A stretch of 64,000 nucleotides of DNA. It comes from Arthrobacter alkaliphilus (lineage in GTDB: Bacteria; Actinomycetota; Actinomycetes; Actinomycetales; Micrococcaceae). This document shows, one piece after another, positions 23,860 to 33,420 of this stretch. The notes beneath the pieces are model-generated. The model had not been told where the DNA came from and searched no databases. It was given only the letters and a program-made list of their open reading frames with translations. The stretch is taken from positions 150,612 through 214,611 of the forward strand of contig NZ_JAKEEC010000003.1 in assembly GCF_021483235.1 (NCBI RefSeq), read 5' to 3'. The translations under genes and the position numbers were made by a program. Numbering within the stretch: position 1 is the stretch's first letter; every line of letters begins with the position of its first letter.

Positions 23860-26800
23860 TTAGGCGTTCGCCGGCCCCGGTCCGGCGCCTTCCACACCGC
23901 CAGGTGCGGCCGCGACGGGGTCCGTCTGAATATTCAGATCCAATTGTTCAACATCAACATCCAGGAATCCATCCTGGACGGAACCGTACGAGGGTGCCGC
24001 CGGCTTCTCCAGCCCCAGATAGGACCCGATGCGGTCGGCGCAGGACGAAGGATCCGTGAAGACCTCGATAGTCCACAAGGACATGTAACGCCAACCCAGG
24101 CGTTCCAGAAGCTGGGGCCTGAGCCTGCTGCGCTCCCTGACGCTCATGCGGCGGTACCGTTCCGTGCCATCGGATTCAATGGCCACGGGGGTGGGCATTT
24201 CGCTGTCATCCCGGCCGATCGTATGCACGGGGTCGGCTGCTACAGCCATGTCCAAGGCTCCGTCGTAGTGGTGCCACACCCGGGCTCCGCGGGCACGGAG
24301 CCGCTCGCCCAGATCCGCCACCAACGGATCCTCACCGAGTGCTTGCTCGCTGGCAGCAGCCCTGGTGGCGGGTGTCCCCAGATCCGAATTCCCGGACAGC
24401 TCACGGTCGAGGAGTTCATAGAACTCGACCGCGCCGTGAGCCAGCCTGTCAAGATCGAGGTCCTCCGGCCGGAAGCAGCTCAGTACGTGCAGCGATCTCC
24501 GGGAGCGGGTCATTGCCAAGGCGAACTTGTTTCGCCCGCCTTCGACGGAGAGTGGCCCGAAACTGTGCAGCGCCCGGCCATGGGGCGTGCGCCCAAAGCC
24601 CAGGGAGAAGATGATGTGGTCACGGACCAGTCCTTGTGCGCGCTCCAAATCCACCACCCGGAAGGATTCCGGACCGGCGTTGAAGAAGCCCGACAGAAGG
24701 GGGTAGTTGGGAAGCTGGAGCCGGATGGCTTCGCCGATCCTCGCGGCGTGGCGCAGGCTTGCTGTGACCACGGCAAGAGAGGTCCGTGGCCGAAGGCTGG
24801 CATGTTGGAACACCAGGTCGACCACGCGGTTGACTTCAGCCGCGACCGACTCAACACCTTCGTGGTCTGCACCGGGAAGGCCGGTACCGTCCGGGATGTA
24901 TTCGACTACTACAGAGCGGTCCAGCCCCGTCACGGACTGTCCGTCCGGCAGCCGGCGCAGGCCGCCGTCGTAGTAGTTCTTGCTCAGCTGCAGCACCAGG
25001 TCTTCGTCAATCGCGCGGTACACCCAGTTCAACTGCCATGTCGGCAGGACCCGGCCCAGGGCGCTGAATGCACTCTCCACCGTTTCGTGGCTGGCAGCTC
25101 CGGCCAGCGGTGGCTCCACGGCCACGCTGAAGGTGCGGGCGTTGGCGATCTTCGCGTCGCCGAAGGCAACTACTTGCTGGGCCCGCGCGATGGCCGGAAG
25201 CACGGCCTGCAACGACGTGCTCTCGGCATCGAGAATCACCACCGCATCGAATTTCTGTTCTGCGGGCAGGAGGCTCGTCAGCAGGTACGGACTCATGGAC
25301 CACACTGGAACCAAGCGGGAGACGAGGGTTGGCGCCTGCGCACTGAGCGCGGAGAGGGTAATGCGGCCATCCTTGATCAGGTTCCGCAGGAGCTCCGATT
25401 GGCGGGGGTGTTCAGCGAGTCCGGTCCGCCACATTTCGGCAAGCTTCCACCGCAGGCGCGCGGCTCCGCTGGCGATATGCGCTTGGTCGGCCAAACGGTA
25501 CTCCGCTTCGAGCCGGCGAAGGGAATCGCCATCGGACATCGCAAGGTAGTCGTCACCGCTGATCATTGCTTCCAAGGCGGACTGCCACCAGGCAAGGTCC
25601 AGTTCCGCAGCAACGGATTCTGCCGGCACTTCGCGTTCAGCCAGGTCATCAAGAAGCTCGGCGAGTCCGTGCTCGCGCATGTCCTCAATGAGAAGCGTGC
25701 GCTCCGGAAGCGTTTCCAGGGTGCCGGTGTCGGCTACAAGGCGCTCAAGTCGTTCCACGAGATCTTCATAGCCAGTCTCGTGGAGGTCGCCGCCGGCGGC
25801 GGTGTGCTTGAGGCACTCGCCCAAACGGCGCAGATCCCGGTCCAGTTCGCGGTAGCTTGCGCCCAGCTCGGCAAGTCCGGAAGGAACTGCCGGATGGCGC
25901 TGGGTGGTCGCATACTGGGCCCACAGCGCCCGCTGTTCCTGGACGAGCGCCAAGGAGCTGTGCAGATCCGCGATGTGGACACCAGGGCGGACATATTCCT
26001 TTGCCACGCGGCGCAAGCGGGAGCGCTGCATCGACGGCATCTCCACTCCCCGCTCACGGCGCCACGCGGAGGTAGCGGTAGCCGAGATCAGGTCGTGGAC
26101 CGGCCGGTCAAAGATATCCGGCGTGAACTTGTCCAGGCTCTCCCGGACCGCCATCAAGAGTTCGAGCTGCGCGCCCCATTCGGCAAAGTTCGTCCCCAGC
26201 CGGATTTCGGAGTGCTCGGCAACTTGGCTCATCCGTTCCCGCAACCGGGGAAGTTGTTCGGCGGCGTTGGTGGCCAGTTGCTGGGCTTCCTCGGTTTCCT
26301 TGCGCGTGACGAGCCGGGCCCCGTACCAGGGGCTCGACGTCGATTCGCGGCTGAAGCTGCCAAGCTCTGCCGCGCGGCGGAGTCTTTCAGCCAGCTCGGC
26401 CCGGTCTTTGATACTGTCCAGGACGCTGCGCTTCAAGCGCACTGTCGTGGCGGGGGCCGGGTGGATCGAGGTGAGCTCCGCGAGCGACTGCATGGCCTGA
26501 TAGGGCGAGCATCCCCAGCGCTGGCGTACGTTGTGCAACGACGCGACGTGGTCCATGAGGGCGTGCCGATGTTCGGTCAGGGTCTTGTGGAGATTCGCGA
26601 GTTGCGGCTCCAACGACTTCTCATTGCGGATGATCGCGCTGACCAGCTGGCCCTTGAGCTGCTGCGGCGTGGCACCGTTGCCTGGCCTGAACAGCATCGA
26701 TTCAAGCCCAAGGGCTTCGAAGTGCCCCGCCAAGCCGTTGAGGCTCGCCCGCCGGTCGCCCACCACAAGCACCGATTTCCCCTCGCTGACGAGGGCGCCG

Positions 26801-27756
26801 ATCGCATTGATCGCGGTTTGGGTCTGGCCGCTGCCTGGTGGCGTGCTCACCACCAGGGAATCCCCTGCCCGGACAGCGTCCACGACATACTGCTGATCCG
26901 GGTCCGCATCCAGGAGCAGCGATTCTTCGCCCGGCTCGCGCTCGTCGAGGTTCGGGAACCGTCCGGACTTGATGGGTTCAGGCTCCACGTCGCCACCGGT
27001 GGCGGCTTCAACGAGGGAGGCGACCACTCGGCTGTTCTCGTTGATCCACGGGTCGTCCAGGTTCCCGGACAGATCGGCCAACGTCGTGACGAGGAGGTTG
27101 GGGGTTACTTCGGCGCCGTGGATCGGTTGTACCAGGGTGGCAAGACGATCCAGGACCGGCAACGGGTCAAGGCGCGCGGTGTTGTAGGCCATGCGGCTCA
27201 CGGCGTTGACGTCAAAGACAATTCCATGGACGGTCTTCAGGTGCCGGACCAACGCGGGGTTGATGCTCGCTTGCTCGGTCAGTTGCAGCTCGTAGTCGTC
27301 TTCACCCGGCCGCGCGGTGAGCGAGATGGCGGCCAACATGACGGGGGCGGAGACTCGTTGGGGCTTACCTCCCACCGCCGACGTCCAGACGACCGTGCCG
27401 CAGGAGAGATAACCGGCGTCGATTCCCCGGTCGTTTCCGAGTTCGAAGATCTTTGAACGGAGGTTCCGGGCTGCACGTGCAGCAACAAGATACTGCTGGC
27501 GATCCCGGATCAAGGTGGAAAGCCGGGTCCGGCGTCCGGCGAGGAGCTGTGCCAGGCCTGAAGGGTGGCCGTTGCTAAGGTCGATCGACCCCTCCGGCGT
27601 CTTGACGAAGCGGAGCATGGTGTCCGCGCCGGTCACCGGCTTAAGCCCAGACAGCCATTTCCGAAGCTCCAAGGAGCTCTCTTCGTGGCTTTGACCTACT
27701 GACACCGCTGCCTTCTTTTCTGATATAGCTCGAGACGACTTGGACCAAATCGGCAT
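23860..27756 (-). CDS. large SF1-helicase-like protein with C-terminal nuclease-like region
   Basis: About 1298 residues. After a ~290-residue N-terminal region, DADPDQQYVVDAVRAGDSLVVSTPPGSGQTQTAINAIGALV matches the helicase motif I of DNA2/UPF1-type proteins, but the Walker A lysine is Gln (CAG, residue 311). Motif II reads FDAVVILDAES where DEAS is usual. Helicase-like motifs continue: VVDLERAQGLVRDHIIFSLGFGR and NKFALAMTRSRRSLHVLSC. The last ~150 residues (GDRLRARGARVWHHYDGALDMAVAADP, RERSRLRPQLLERLGWRYMSLWTIEVFTDP) resemble the DUF3320/Vsr-like endonuclease tail of such helicases. ATG 27756 has no clear ribosome site. Confidence 0.75.
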   Translation of the reverse strand: MPIWSKSSRAISEKKAAVSVGQSHEESSLELRKWLSGLKPVTGADTMLRFVKTPEGSIDLSNGHPSGLAQLLAGRRTRLSTLIRDRQQYLVAARAARNLRSKIFELGNDRGIDAGYLSCGTVVWTSAVGGKPQRVSAPVMLAAISLTARPGEDDYELQLTEQASINPALVRHLKTVHGIVFDVNAVSRMAYNTARLDPLPVLDRLATLVQPIHGAEVTPNLLVTTLADLSGNLDDPWINENSRVVASLVEAATGGDVEPEPIKSGRFPNLDEREPGEESLLLDADPDQQYVVDAVRAGDSLVVSTPPGSGQTQTAINAIGALVSEGKSVLVVGDRRASLNGLAGHFEALGLESMLFRPGNGATPQQLKGQLVSAIIRNEKSLEPQLANLHKTLTEHRHALMDHVASLHNVRQRWGCSPYQAMQSLAELTSIHPAPATTVRLKRSVLDSIKDRAELAERLRRAAELGSFSRESTSSPWYGARLVTRKETEEAQQLATNAAEQLPRLRERMSQVAEHSEIRLGTNFAEWGAQLELLMAVRESLDKFTPDIFDRPVHDLISATATSAWRRERGVEMPSMQRSRLRRVAKEYVRPGVHIADLHSSLALVQEQRALWAQYATTQRHPAVPSGLAELGASYRELDRDLRRLGECLKHTAAGGDLHETGYEDLVERLERLVADTGTLETLPERTLLIEDMREHGLAELLDDLAEREVPAESVAAELDLAWWQSALEAMISGDDYLAMSDGDSLRRLEAEYRLADQAHIASGAARLRWKLAEMWRTGLAEHPRQSELLRNLIKDGRITLSALSAQAPTLVSRLVPVWSMSPYLLTSLLPAEQKFDAVVILDAESTSLQAVLPAIARAQQVVAFGDAKIANARTFSVAVEPPLAGAASHETVESAFSALGRVLPTWQLNWVYRAIDEDLVLQLSKNYYDGGLRRLPDGQSVTGLDRSVVVEYIPDGTGLPGADHEGVESVAAEVNRVVDLVFQHASLRPRTSLAVVTASLRHAARIGEAIRLQLPNYPLLSGFFNAGPESFRVVDLERAQGLVRDHIIFSLGFGRTPHGRALHSFGPLSVEGGRNKFALAMTRSRRSLHVLSCFRPEDLDLDRLAHGAVEFYELLDRELSGNSDLGTPATRAAASEQALGEDPLVADLGERLRARGARVWHHYDGALDMAVAADPVHTIGRDDSEMPTPVAIESDGTERYRRMSVRERSRLRPQLLERLGWRYMSLWTIEVFTDPSSCADRIGSYLGLEKPAAPSYGSVQDGFLDVDVEQLDLNIQTDPVAAAPGGVEGAGPGPANA

Positions 27757-27842
27757 ACTTTCGAGGGTAGCGGGAATCCACCGGCACTCCGCACCGCAAC
27801 ACTGGTGGAAAGGCAAATTAGCCCTGATTTCAGGGAAAAACA

Positions 27843-27876
27843 AAGTGACCGGCCTCGGAACAGAGGCCGGTCACTT
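27843..27876 (-). terminator. intrinsic terminator of guaA
   Basis: A perfect 14-bp stem, AAGTGACCGGCCTC at 27843-27856 with its complement at 27863-27876, loops over GGAACA. It starts 6 nt beyond the guaA stop. On the minus strand it is followed by TTTGTTTTT. It also lies upstream of the helicase start, so it separates the two units. Confidence 0.88.
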
Positions 27877-27882
27877 AGAACG

Positions 27883-29487
27883 CTATTCCCACTCGATGGT
27901 TCCCGGCGGCTTGCTGGTCACATCGAGTACCACCCGGTTGACGCCGTCAACCTCGTTGGTAATCCTGTTGGAGATCCTGGCGAGCAGGTCGTACGGCAGC
28001 CTTGACCAATCGGCTGTCATCGCGTCCTCGGAGGAAACCGGACGCAGCACGATCGGGTGTCCGTAAGTGCGGCCGTCGCCCTGCACGCCAACGCTGCGGA
28101 CGTCCGCCAGCAGGACCACCGGCATTTGCCAGACATCATTGTCGAGTCCGGCTGCCGTGAGTTCAGCCCGCGCGATGGCGTCCGCCTTGCGCAGCAGGTC
28201 GAGCCGTTCCTTCGTCACTTCGCCGACGATGCGGATACCCAGGCCTGGCCCGGGGAACGGCTGGCGGCCGACGATTTCCTGCGGCAGGCCGAGTTGCGCG
28301 CCGACGGCGCGAACCTCGTCCTTGAAAAGCGCGCGGAGCGGTTCAACGAGTTCGAACTGCAGGTCCTCGGGCAGGCCTCCCACGTTGTGGTGGCTCTTGA
28401 TGTTCGCCGCGCCCTCGCCGCCGCCGGATTCGACGACGTCCGGGTACAGGGTGCCTTGGACGAGGAATTTGATGCTCTCGCCTTCGGAAGCAGCCTGGGC
28501 GATGATGGCCCGCTCTGCTTCCTCGAACGCGCGGATGAATTCCCGGCCGATGATTTTCCGCTTGGTCTCCGGGTCGCTGACTCCGGCGAGGGCGTTCAGG
28601 AAGCGGTCTTGCTCGTTCGCGACGTAGAGGTTGACGCCGGTTGCCGCGACGAAGTCGCGCTCCACCTGCTCGGCCTCGCCTTCACGCAACAATCCGTGGT
28701 CCACGAAAACGCATGTCAGCTGGTCGCCCACGGCGCGCTGCACGAGGGCTGCCGCAACGGCTGAGTCAACGCCGCCGGAGAGGCCGCAGATGACCTTGGA
28801 ATCACCGATCTGCCGGCGGATCCGGTCCACTTGCTCTTCGAGGATGCTGCCGGTGGTCCAGTTCGGCTCCAGGCCTGCTCCCTTGAACAGGAAGTTCTCC
28901 AGGATCTGCTGGCCGTGGACGGAGTGCTTTACTTCCGGGTGCCACTGCACGCCGTAGAGATGCTTTTCTTCGTTCGCGAAAGCAGCCACAGGGGCGCCCG
29001 CGGTGGTCGCCAGGACCTCGAAGCCTTCGGGAGCCTCGTGAACGGAGTCTCCGTGGCTCATCCACGTGTTCTGGGACCCGGGAACACCTGCGAGGATGGA
29101 CCGCGCCTCGCCAACAGTGGTTGCCTCGGTGGCGCCGTACTCCCGCAGCCCGGTGCGCGCGACCTTGCCGCCGAGCGCGTTCGCCATGGCCTGGAAGCCG
29201 TAGCAGATACCGAAGACCGGGACCCCGGCCTCGAAAAGGTCCGCGCCAACCCTGGGGGCACCCTCGGCATAAACGCTTGAAGGTCCGCCGGAGAGGATGA
29301 TGGCTGCCGGGTTCTTAGCCAGAAGCTGCTCGGTGGTGAAGGTGTGCGGAACAATCTCCGAGTACACATTCGCTTCACGGACGCGGCGGGCAATCAGCTG
29401 CGCGTACTGGGCACCGTAGTCAACAACCAGCACCGGCTTCTGCGAAGTCTGAGCTTCAGAACTGAAGGATGCGGTGGGAGTAGTCAC
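27883..29487 (-). CDS. guaA: GMP synthase (glutamine-hydrolysing)
   Basis: 534 residues. It converts XMP to GMP with ATP and glutamine. The class I amidotransferase half has [33 protein letters not shown] (nucleophile Cys) and [16 protein letters not shown] (His-Glu). The ATP-pyrophosphatase half has [19 protein letters not shown] (P-loop) and [10 protein letters not shown], followed by [13 protein letters not shown] and the dimerisation domain to the end, IEWE. It is the last gene of a minus-strand run containing guaB3 and guaB about 4-7 kb upstream, although those are in separate units. A strong terminator follows. Confidence 0.97.
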   Translation of the reverse strand: MTTPTASFSSEAQTSQKPVLVVDYGAQYAQLIARRVREANVYSEIVPHTFTTEQLLAKNPAAIILSGGPSSVYAEGAPRVGADLFEAGVPVFGICYGFQAMANALGGKVARTGLREYGATEATTVGEARSILAGVPGSQNTWMSHGDSVHEAPEGFEVLATTAGAPVAAFANEEKHLYGVQWHPEVKHSVHGQQILENFLFKGAGLEPNWTTGSILEEQVDRIRRQIGDSKVICGLSGGVDSAVAAALVQRAVGDQLTCVFVDHGLLREGEAEQVERDFVAATGVNLYVANEQDRFLNALAGVSDPETKRKIIGREFIRAFEEAERAIIAQAASEGESIKFLVQGTLYPDVVESGGGEGAANIKSHHNVGGLPEDLQFELVEPLRALFKDEVRAVGAQLGLPQEIVGRQPFPGPGLGIRIVGEVTKERLDLLRKADAIARAELTAAGLDNDVWQMPVVLLADVRSVGVQGDGRTYGHPIVLRPVSSEDAMTADWSRLPYDLLARISNRITNEVDGVNRVVLDVTSKPPGTIEWE

Positions 29488-29605
29488 CGTAACAGCCTAC
29501 TTTGCCGGGCTGCCCCGGTGCACCTTGAAGCGGGCCATGAAGCCCGGAAATCAGCCTCGGAACGGTCCGACGTTAGCGATCTCACAGTGCGCGGGACCAT
29601 ACCCG

Positions 29606-30127
29606 TCAGTAGCGCTTGGACGCCTGCGGATTCGCGGCCAGTTCCATCTCCACCTCAGAGTGGAACTTCTTCTCCACAATGAAGGACATGAGGGGGACAA
29701 CGCCGCCCAAGGCGAGCAGGATGAGTTTCGTGAAAGGCCAACGCATGAGCGACCACAGCCGGAAGTCCGAGATGAGGTACAGCACATACATCCAACCGTG
29801 GACAATCAGGACGCCTACGGAAACGTTGACCCCGCCCAAAACCGCCTTGGATTCAGCGTCGGCGAATCCGAAACCGAAGGGCTGGCCGGTGAGCGCATTG
29901 GTACCGCCGGCGAACAGATACACGCCGAACACATAGCGTGCCACGAGCTCGGCGCACAGCAGCAGCAGCATGGTGCCCGTGAGGTAAGCCATGACCTTGT
30001 AAAACTTGAGGGCCGAACGGATCTGCGCCGTCGTTCCGCCGAAGCGGCGCTTCTTGGCCTTGGCGGTCGCCGGCTTGGCGGCGGATCCGGACTGCTCGGG
30101 TTGGATGGCCGGTTTGGGGTCAATCAT
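29606..30127 (-). CDS. DUF3817 integral membrane protein
   Basis: 173 residues. After a polar N-terminus, FYKVMAYLTGTMLLLLCAELVARY, LGGVNVSVGVLIVHGWMYVLYLISDFRLW and TKLILLALGGVVPLMSFIVEKKFHSEVE are three likely membrane segments of the DUF3817 family, typical of actinobacteria. The role is unknown. Its start overlaps the SURF1 stop by 4 nt, so the pair is translationally coupled; in related bacteria the same pair occurs next to cytochrome oxidase assembly genes, which is a hint but not proof. Confidence 0.85.
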   Translation of the reverse strand: MIDPKPAIQPEQSGSAAKPATAKAKKRRFGGTTAQIRSALKFYKVMAYLTGTMLLLLCAELVARYVFGVYLFAGGTNALTGQPFGFGFADAESKAVLGGVNVSVGVLIVHGWMYVLYLISDFRLWSLMRWPFTKLILLALGGVVPLMSFIVEKKFHSEVEMELAANPQASKRY

Positions 30128-30957
30128 GGCTTTACCTGTTCTGGCTCAGTGGTTGTTGGTACATCGTCTGAGGGGGCGTCGTCGTCGGGCTCGTCGTCTT
30201 CGAGGCTGCGCCGGTAGTCATCGGCCACCATGCGCCACCAGATGTAGAGGGCGAATCCCGCGAAGACCACCCATTCCACGGAATAAAAGAGGTTGAGCCA
30301 GTTGATCTGCTGCATGGGAGGCTGGGCCGCTATGTTGAGGGGCTTGAGCTGGTCCGGACGCGCCACGGCCTTGCCTGCGGCCACTTCCGAGGTCGCGGCG
30401 ACGAAGCCCGGATAGCTTGAGACTTCCCATGTGTTGATGAGTTCGGCGACCGACACCGCGGAGGCGCGTCCCGCTCCGGCGTCGACGTTTGGCACGGGCG
30501 CCTCGGACGGCAGGAGCCGTCCGGTCAGTTCAAGAGTGCCCGACGGCGGCGGGCCGGCTTGGGCGGGATCGGCAACCCAGCCGCGGGCAACAGGGATCCA
30601 GGTCTTCTGGGAAGCGCCGACGCCGTGCAGGGCGGGGGCGCCGTCGACGGCGAACGCGGTCACCACCCAGTACCCTTTTTGCCCGGCGAGAAGCCGGCCC
30701 TCCACAAGGACCTGCTTGGAGGCGTCGTAGGTGCCCTTCGCGGTGACCATTTGGTCCGAGACCGCGCCCGGGAAGAATGTCCCCGGCTGCAGGACCGCGG
30801 TGAGCGGCTTGACTTGCTCCACCGATGGGTCAACAGGGGTGTCGCTCTGCGTCGAACGCCCGAACTGCCACTGGCTGAGCAGCACGAACACCCCGGAGAG
30901 CAGGAGCGCGAAGACAAGTCCTGCGATCCAGCGGGGCTTCAGAGCGGTTTTTAACAC
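30124..30957 (-). CDS. SURF1-family cytochrome c oxidase assembly protein
   Basis: 277 residues with a transmembrane helix at each end. The N-terminal helix is followed by SQWQFGRS, the hallmark of SURF1, and then by an outside domain: KGTYDASKQVLVEGRLLAGQKGYWVVTAF and PVARGWVADPAQAGPPPSGTLELTGRLLPSE. The second helix is LFYSVEWVVFAGFALYIWWRMV, and the C-terminus is acidic. SURF1 helps insert heme a into aa3-type oxidase. No oxidase genes lie within this window. It is coupled to the downstream DUF3817 gene. Confidence 0.9.
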   Translation of the reverse strand: MLKTALKPRWIAGLVFALLLSGVFVLLSQWQFGRSTQSDTPVDPSVEQVKPLTAVLQPGTFFPGAVSDQMVTAKGTYDASKQVLVEGRLLAGQKGYWVVTAFAVDGAPALHGVGASQKTWIPVARGWVADPAQAGPPPSGTLELTGRLLPSEAPVPNVDAGAGRASAVSVAELINTWEVSSYPGFVAATSEVAAGKAVARPDQLKPLNIAAQPPMQQINWLNLFYSVEWVVFAGFALYIWWRMVADDYRRSLEDDEPDDDAPSDDVPTTTEPEQVKP

Positions 30958-31025
30958 CCTTTAACCGTACTTCGTCAAGCTGTAGAACAGCTAAACGAAG
31001 CTGCTGCCTCCGGCCTGACCAATCT

Positions 31026-31514
31026 TTAATGGTCGAAGAACACCAGGCTGGAGTTGATCAGTTCGGCGATGACTTCGGGATCGTGCGCGCGCCGGAGGGA
31101 CTCCCTGAACGATTCCTTGGACAGCGAGCGGGCCAAGGTCGCGAGGACTTCCAAGTGGTCCGAGAAGGAACTGGCGGGCGTCGCGATGAGCAGGACCAGC
31201 GTGGCGGGTCCGTCACTGGCGCCGAAGTCCAACGAATGACCGTACTTCGTGACACCAACCGCGATGGAGACCCTGGAGACAAACTCGCTGCGGGCATGCG
31301 GAAGGCCGATGCCGCCCGGGAGCCCGGTAGCAAGCTGGTGTTCGCGTGAGTTGACGACTTCGAGGAAGCCCTCAAGGTCCGTGATGCGTCCGGCTGCGTA
31401 CAGCCGTTCCGCGAGCTGGGCCGCGGCGTCTGTTTTGTCGACCGCTTCCATCTCCAGGATGACGGTCTCCGGCGTGGTTAGTTCGGCATCATACGGGTCC
31501 AGTGGTTCCGCCAA
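31026..31514 (-). CDS. PTS EIIA domain protein (fructose/mannitol type), orphan
   Basis: 162 residues of one EIIA-2 domain. It accepts phosphate from HPr at the histidine in GGIGLPHARSEFVSRVSIAVGV (usual PH-x motif). TPETVILEMEAVDKTDAAAQLAERLYAAGRI is the usual start. No EIIB or EIIC lies nearby. It sits 39 nt after glpD on the same strand, and so could link PTS state to glycerol metabolism or serve as a regulator (PtsN-like) rather than as part of a transporter. Function beyond phosphoryl transfer is open. Confidence 0.85.
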   Translation of the reverse strand: MAEPLDPYDAELTTPETVILEMEAVDKTDAAAQLAERLYAAGRITDLEGFLEVVNSREHQLATGLPGGIGLPHARSEFVSRVSIAVGVTKYGHSLDFGASDGPATLVLLIATPASSFSDHLEVLATLARSLSKESFRESLRRAHDPEVIAELINSSLVFFDH

Positions 31515-31553
31515 GTCGTCTTCCCTCCAGTGTGCCCAGCCGACCCAGGCCGC

Positions 31554-33314
31554 TCAGCGCAGGGGAACGATGTCATCGACGCCCATGCGCGCAGCATCGG
31601 CAGATTCATCGTCGGGCTGCTGTTGGCTGAGCCGCTCAGCTTCCACCCGGGCCAGGTAGTGCTTGATTTCGCTTTCCCGCTGCGCATCGCTCCAGCCAAG
31701 AATTTCTCCCATCAGCTTAGCGACAACCGGGACCGCGGAAACACCTCTGTCCCACGACTCGATCGAGATGCGGGTGCGCCGGGTCAGCACGTCATGGACG
31801 TGCCTGGCTCCCTCATGGGTGGCGGCATAGACCACCTCTGCCGCCAAATAGTCGTCCGCCCCGGGCAGCGGCTCCGCCATGGCGGGATTGTCCTTGATAA
31901 TGGCGAGGACTTCGGTGGCCATGGAGCCGTAGCGGTTGAGCAGGTGTTCCACCCTGGCGACGTGGACCCCGGCTTCATCTGCGGTTCGCCCCCGCCTGTT
32001 CCACGCGGCTTTGAATCCTTCTGCTCCCAGGAGCGGGATGGTATCGGTGCAGCTCGCGGGCACGCGCTCGTCCATGGCCCGGGTGGCCTCGTCCACCGCG
32101 TCCTTCGCCATGACCCGGTATGTCGTGAACTTGCCGCCCGCAACCACCACCAGCCCTGGAACAGGGTGCGCCACCACGTGTTCGCGCGAAAGTTTGGCCG
32201 TGGAGTCGCTCTCCCCCGCCAGCAGCGGACGCAGTCCCGCGTATACGCCCTCGACGTCCTCGCGGGTCAGCGGCCGCTTCAGGACACGATTGACGTGTTC
32301 GAGAATATAGTCGATGTCCTTGCTGGACGCGGCCGGGTGCGCCTTATCAAGCTTCCAGTCGGTATCCGTTGTGCCGATGATCCAGTGCCGCCCCCAGGGG
32401 ATGACGAACAACACGGATTTTTCGGTCCTGAGGATCAATCCCACGGTGGACTGGAAGCGGTCGCGCGGCACCACAAGGTGTATGCCTTTGGAAGCGCGGA
32501 CCTTGAGCTGGCCCCGGTCCGTCACCATGGCCTGGGTCTCGTCCGTCCAGACTCCCGTGGCGTTGACCACTTGCTTGGCGCGGACTTCGATGATGCTGCC
32601 GTCTTCCTGGTTCTCCACCTTGGCGCCCACCACTCGTTCGCCCTCGCGGACGAAAGACACCACGCGCATCCTGTTCACGGCGTGGGCTCCATAGTGCGCC
32701 GCTGTGCGGACGACGTTGACTACCAGCCTGGCATCGTCCACCTGGGCATCGTAGTAGCGGATGGAGCCGACGAAGGCGTCGCTCTTGAGGCTCGGCGCAG
32801 CCCTCAGCGTTCCACGCCGGAAGAGATGTTTGTGCATGGGGACACCGCGGCTGTGGCCCGAGGTGATGCCGAGTGTGTCATAGAGGAAAATGCCGGCACC
32901 TACGTATGGCCGCTCCCAGAAACGCCGGGTCAGCGGATACAGGAACGGAACCGGACGGACGAGGTGTGGAGCGATTTGCTGGATCAGCAATCCGCGTTCC
33001 TGGAGTGCTTCCTGGACCAGTGCGAAGTCCAGCATTTCCAAGTAACGCAGGCCGCCGTGAATCAGCTTCGACGACCTTGAGGACGTGCCCGAGGCCCAGT
33101 CCCGGGCCTCGACAATGCCCACGGACAAGCCGCGGGTCACCGCGTCCAGCGCGGCACCGGCCCCCACAACGCCTCCCCCGACAATCAGGATGTCGAGTTC
33201 CTTGCCAGGCTCCGTAGTGCTTTTGAGGGCTTCGATGGATCTTTCCCGCGCCTCCGGGCTCAATGCACCGGTCGATGCACCAACCCTTTGCCAACCATCT
33301 GCAGCACTGCCCAT
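31554..33314 (-). CDS. glpD: aerobic glycerol-3-phosphate dehydrogenase
   Basis: 586 residues, FAD enzyme at the membrane. It oxidises glycerol-3-phosphate to dihydroxyacetone phosphate, passing electrons to menaquinone. ELDILIVGGGVVGAGAALDAVTRGLSVGIVEARDWASGTSSRSSKLIHGGLRYLE shows the FAD-binding Rossmann and GlpD motif; IGTTDTDWKLD and VVVAGGKFTTYRVMAKDAVDEA follow. The C-terminal cap domain ends near LSQQQPDDES. ATG 33314 has GGGAGG about 6 nt upstream; earlier in-frame codons are without one. EIIA follows on the same strand. Confidence 0.95.
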   Translation of the reverse strand: MGSAADGWQRVGASTGALSPEARERSIEALKSTTEPGKELDILIVGGGVVGAGAALDAVTRGLSVGIVEARDWASGTSSRSSKLIHGGLRYLEMLDFALVQEALQERGLLIQQIAPHLVRPVPFLYPLTRRFWERPYVGAGIFLYDTLGITSGHSRGVPMHKHLFRRGTLRAAPSLKSDAFVGSIRYYDAQVDDARLVVNVVRTAAHYGAHAVNRMRVVSFVREGERVVGAKVENQEDGSIIEVRAKQVVNATGVWTDETQAMVTDRGQLKVRASKGIHLVVPRDRFQSTVGLILRTEKSVLFVIPWGRHWIIGTTDTDWKLDKAHPAASSKDIDYILEHVNRVLKRPLTREDVEGVYAGLRPLLAGESDSTAKLSREHVVAHPVPGLVVVAGGKFTTYRVMAKDAVDEATRAMDERVPASCTDTIPLLGAEGFKAAWNRRGRTADEAGVHVARVEHLLNRYGSMATEVLAIIKDNPAMAEPLPGADDYLAAEVVYAATHEGARHVHDVLTRRTRISIESWDRGVSAVPVVAKLMGEILGWSDAQRESEIKHYLARVEAERLSQQQPDDESADAARMGVDDIVPLR

Positions 33315-33392
33315 TGGACGCCTCCCATCGCACAAAAGCCCGTAGTCCCCCACACTACTTCTTGTCCGCAGGCTTGGGCAGGGTTTTCGCGC

Positions 33393-33420
33393 GACTCCCG
33401 GGGCCACCCGGGCGGGAGTC
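33393..33420 (-). terminator. stem-loop after guaB3
   Basis: GACTCCCG (33393-33400) pairs with CGGGAGTC (33413-33420); the arm touches the stop codon of guaB3. A CCCGGG/CCCGGG stem can also form inside. No T-tract follows, so termination strength is uncertain. Confidence 0.5.

Noticed and set aside
23596..27456. A plus-strand open frame of about 1286 codons antisense to the helicase-like gene
   Set aside because: It has the composition of a GC-rich shadow frame (Arg/Gly/Gln-rich, no domains). The minus-strand frame has coherent helicase motifs.
31530..33080. A plus-strand open frame of about 516 codons antisense to glpD
   Set aside because: Shadow of the real glpD frame; no recognisable protein features.
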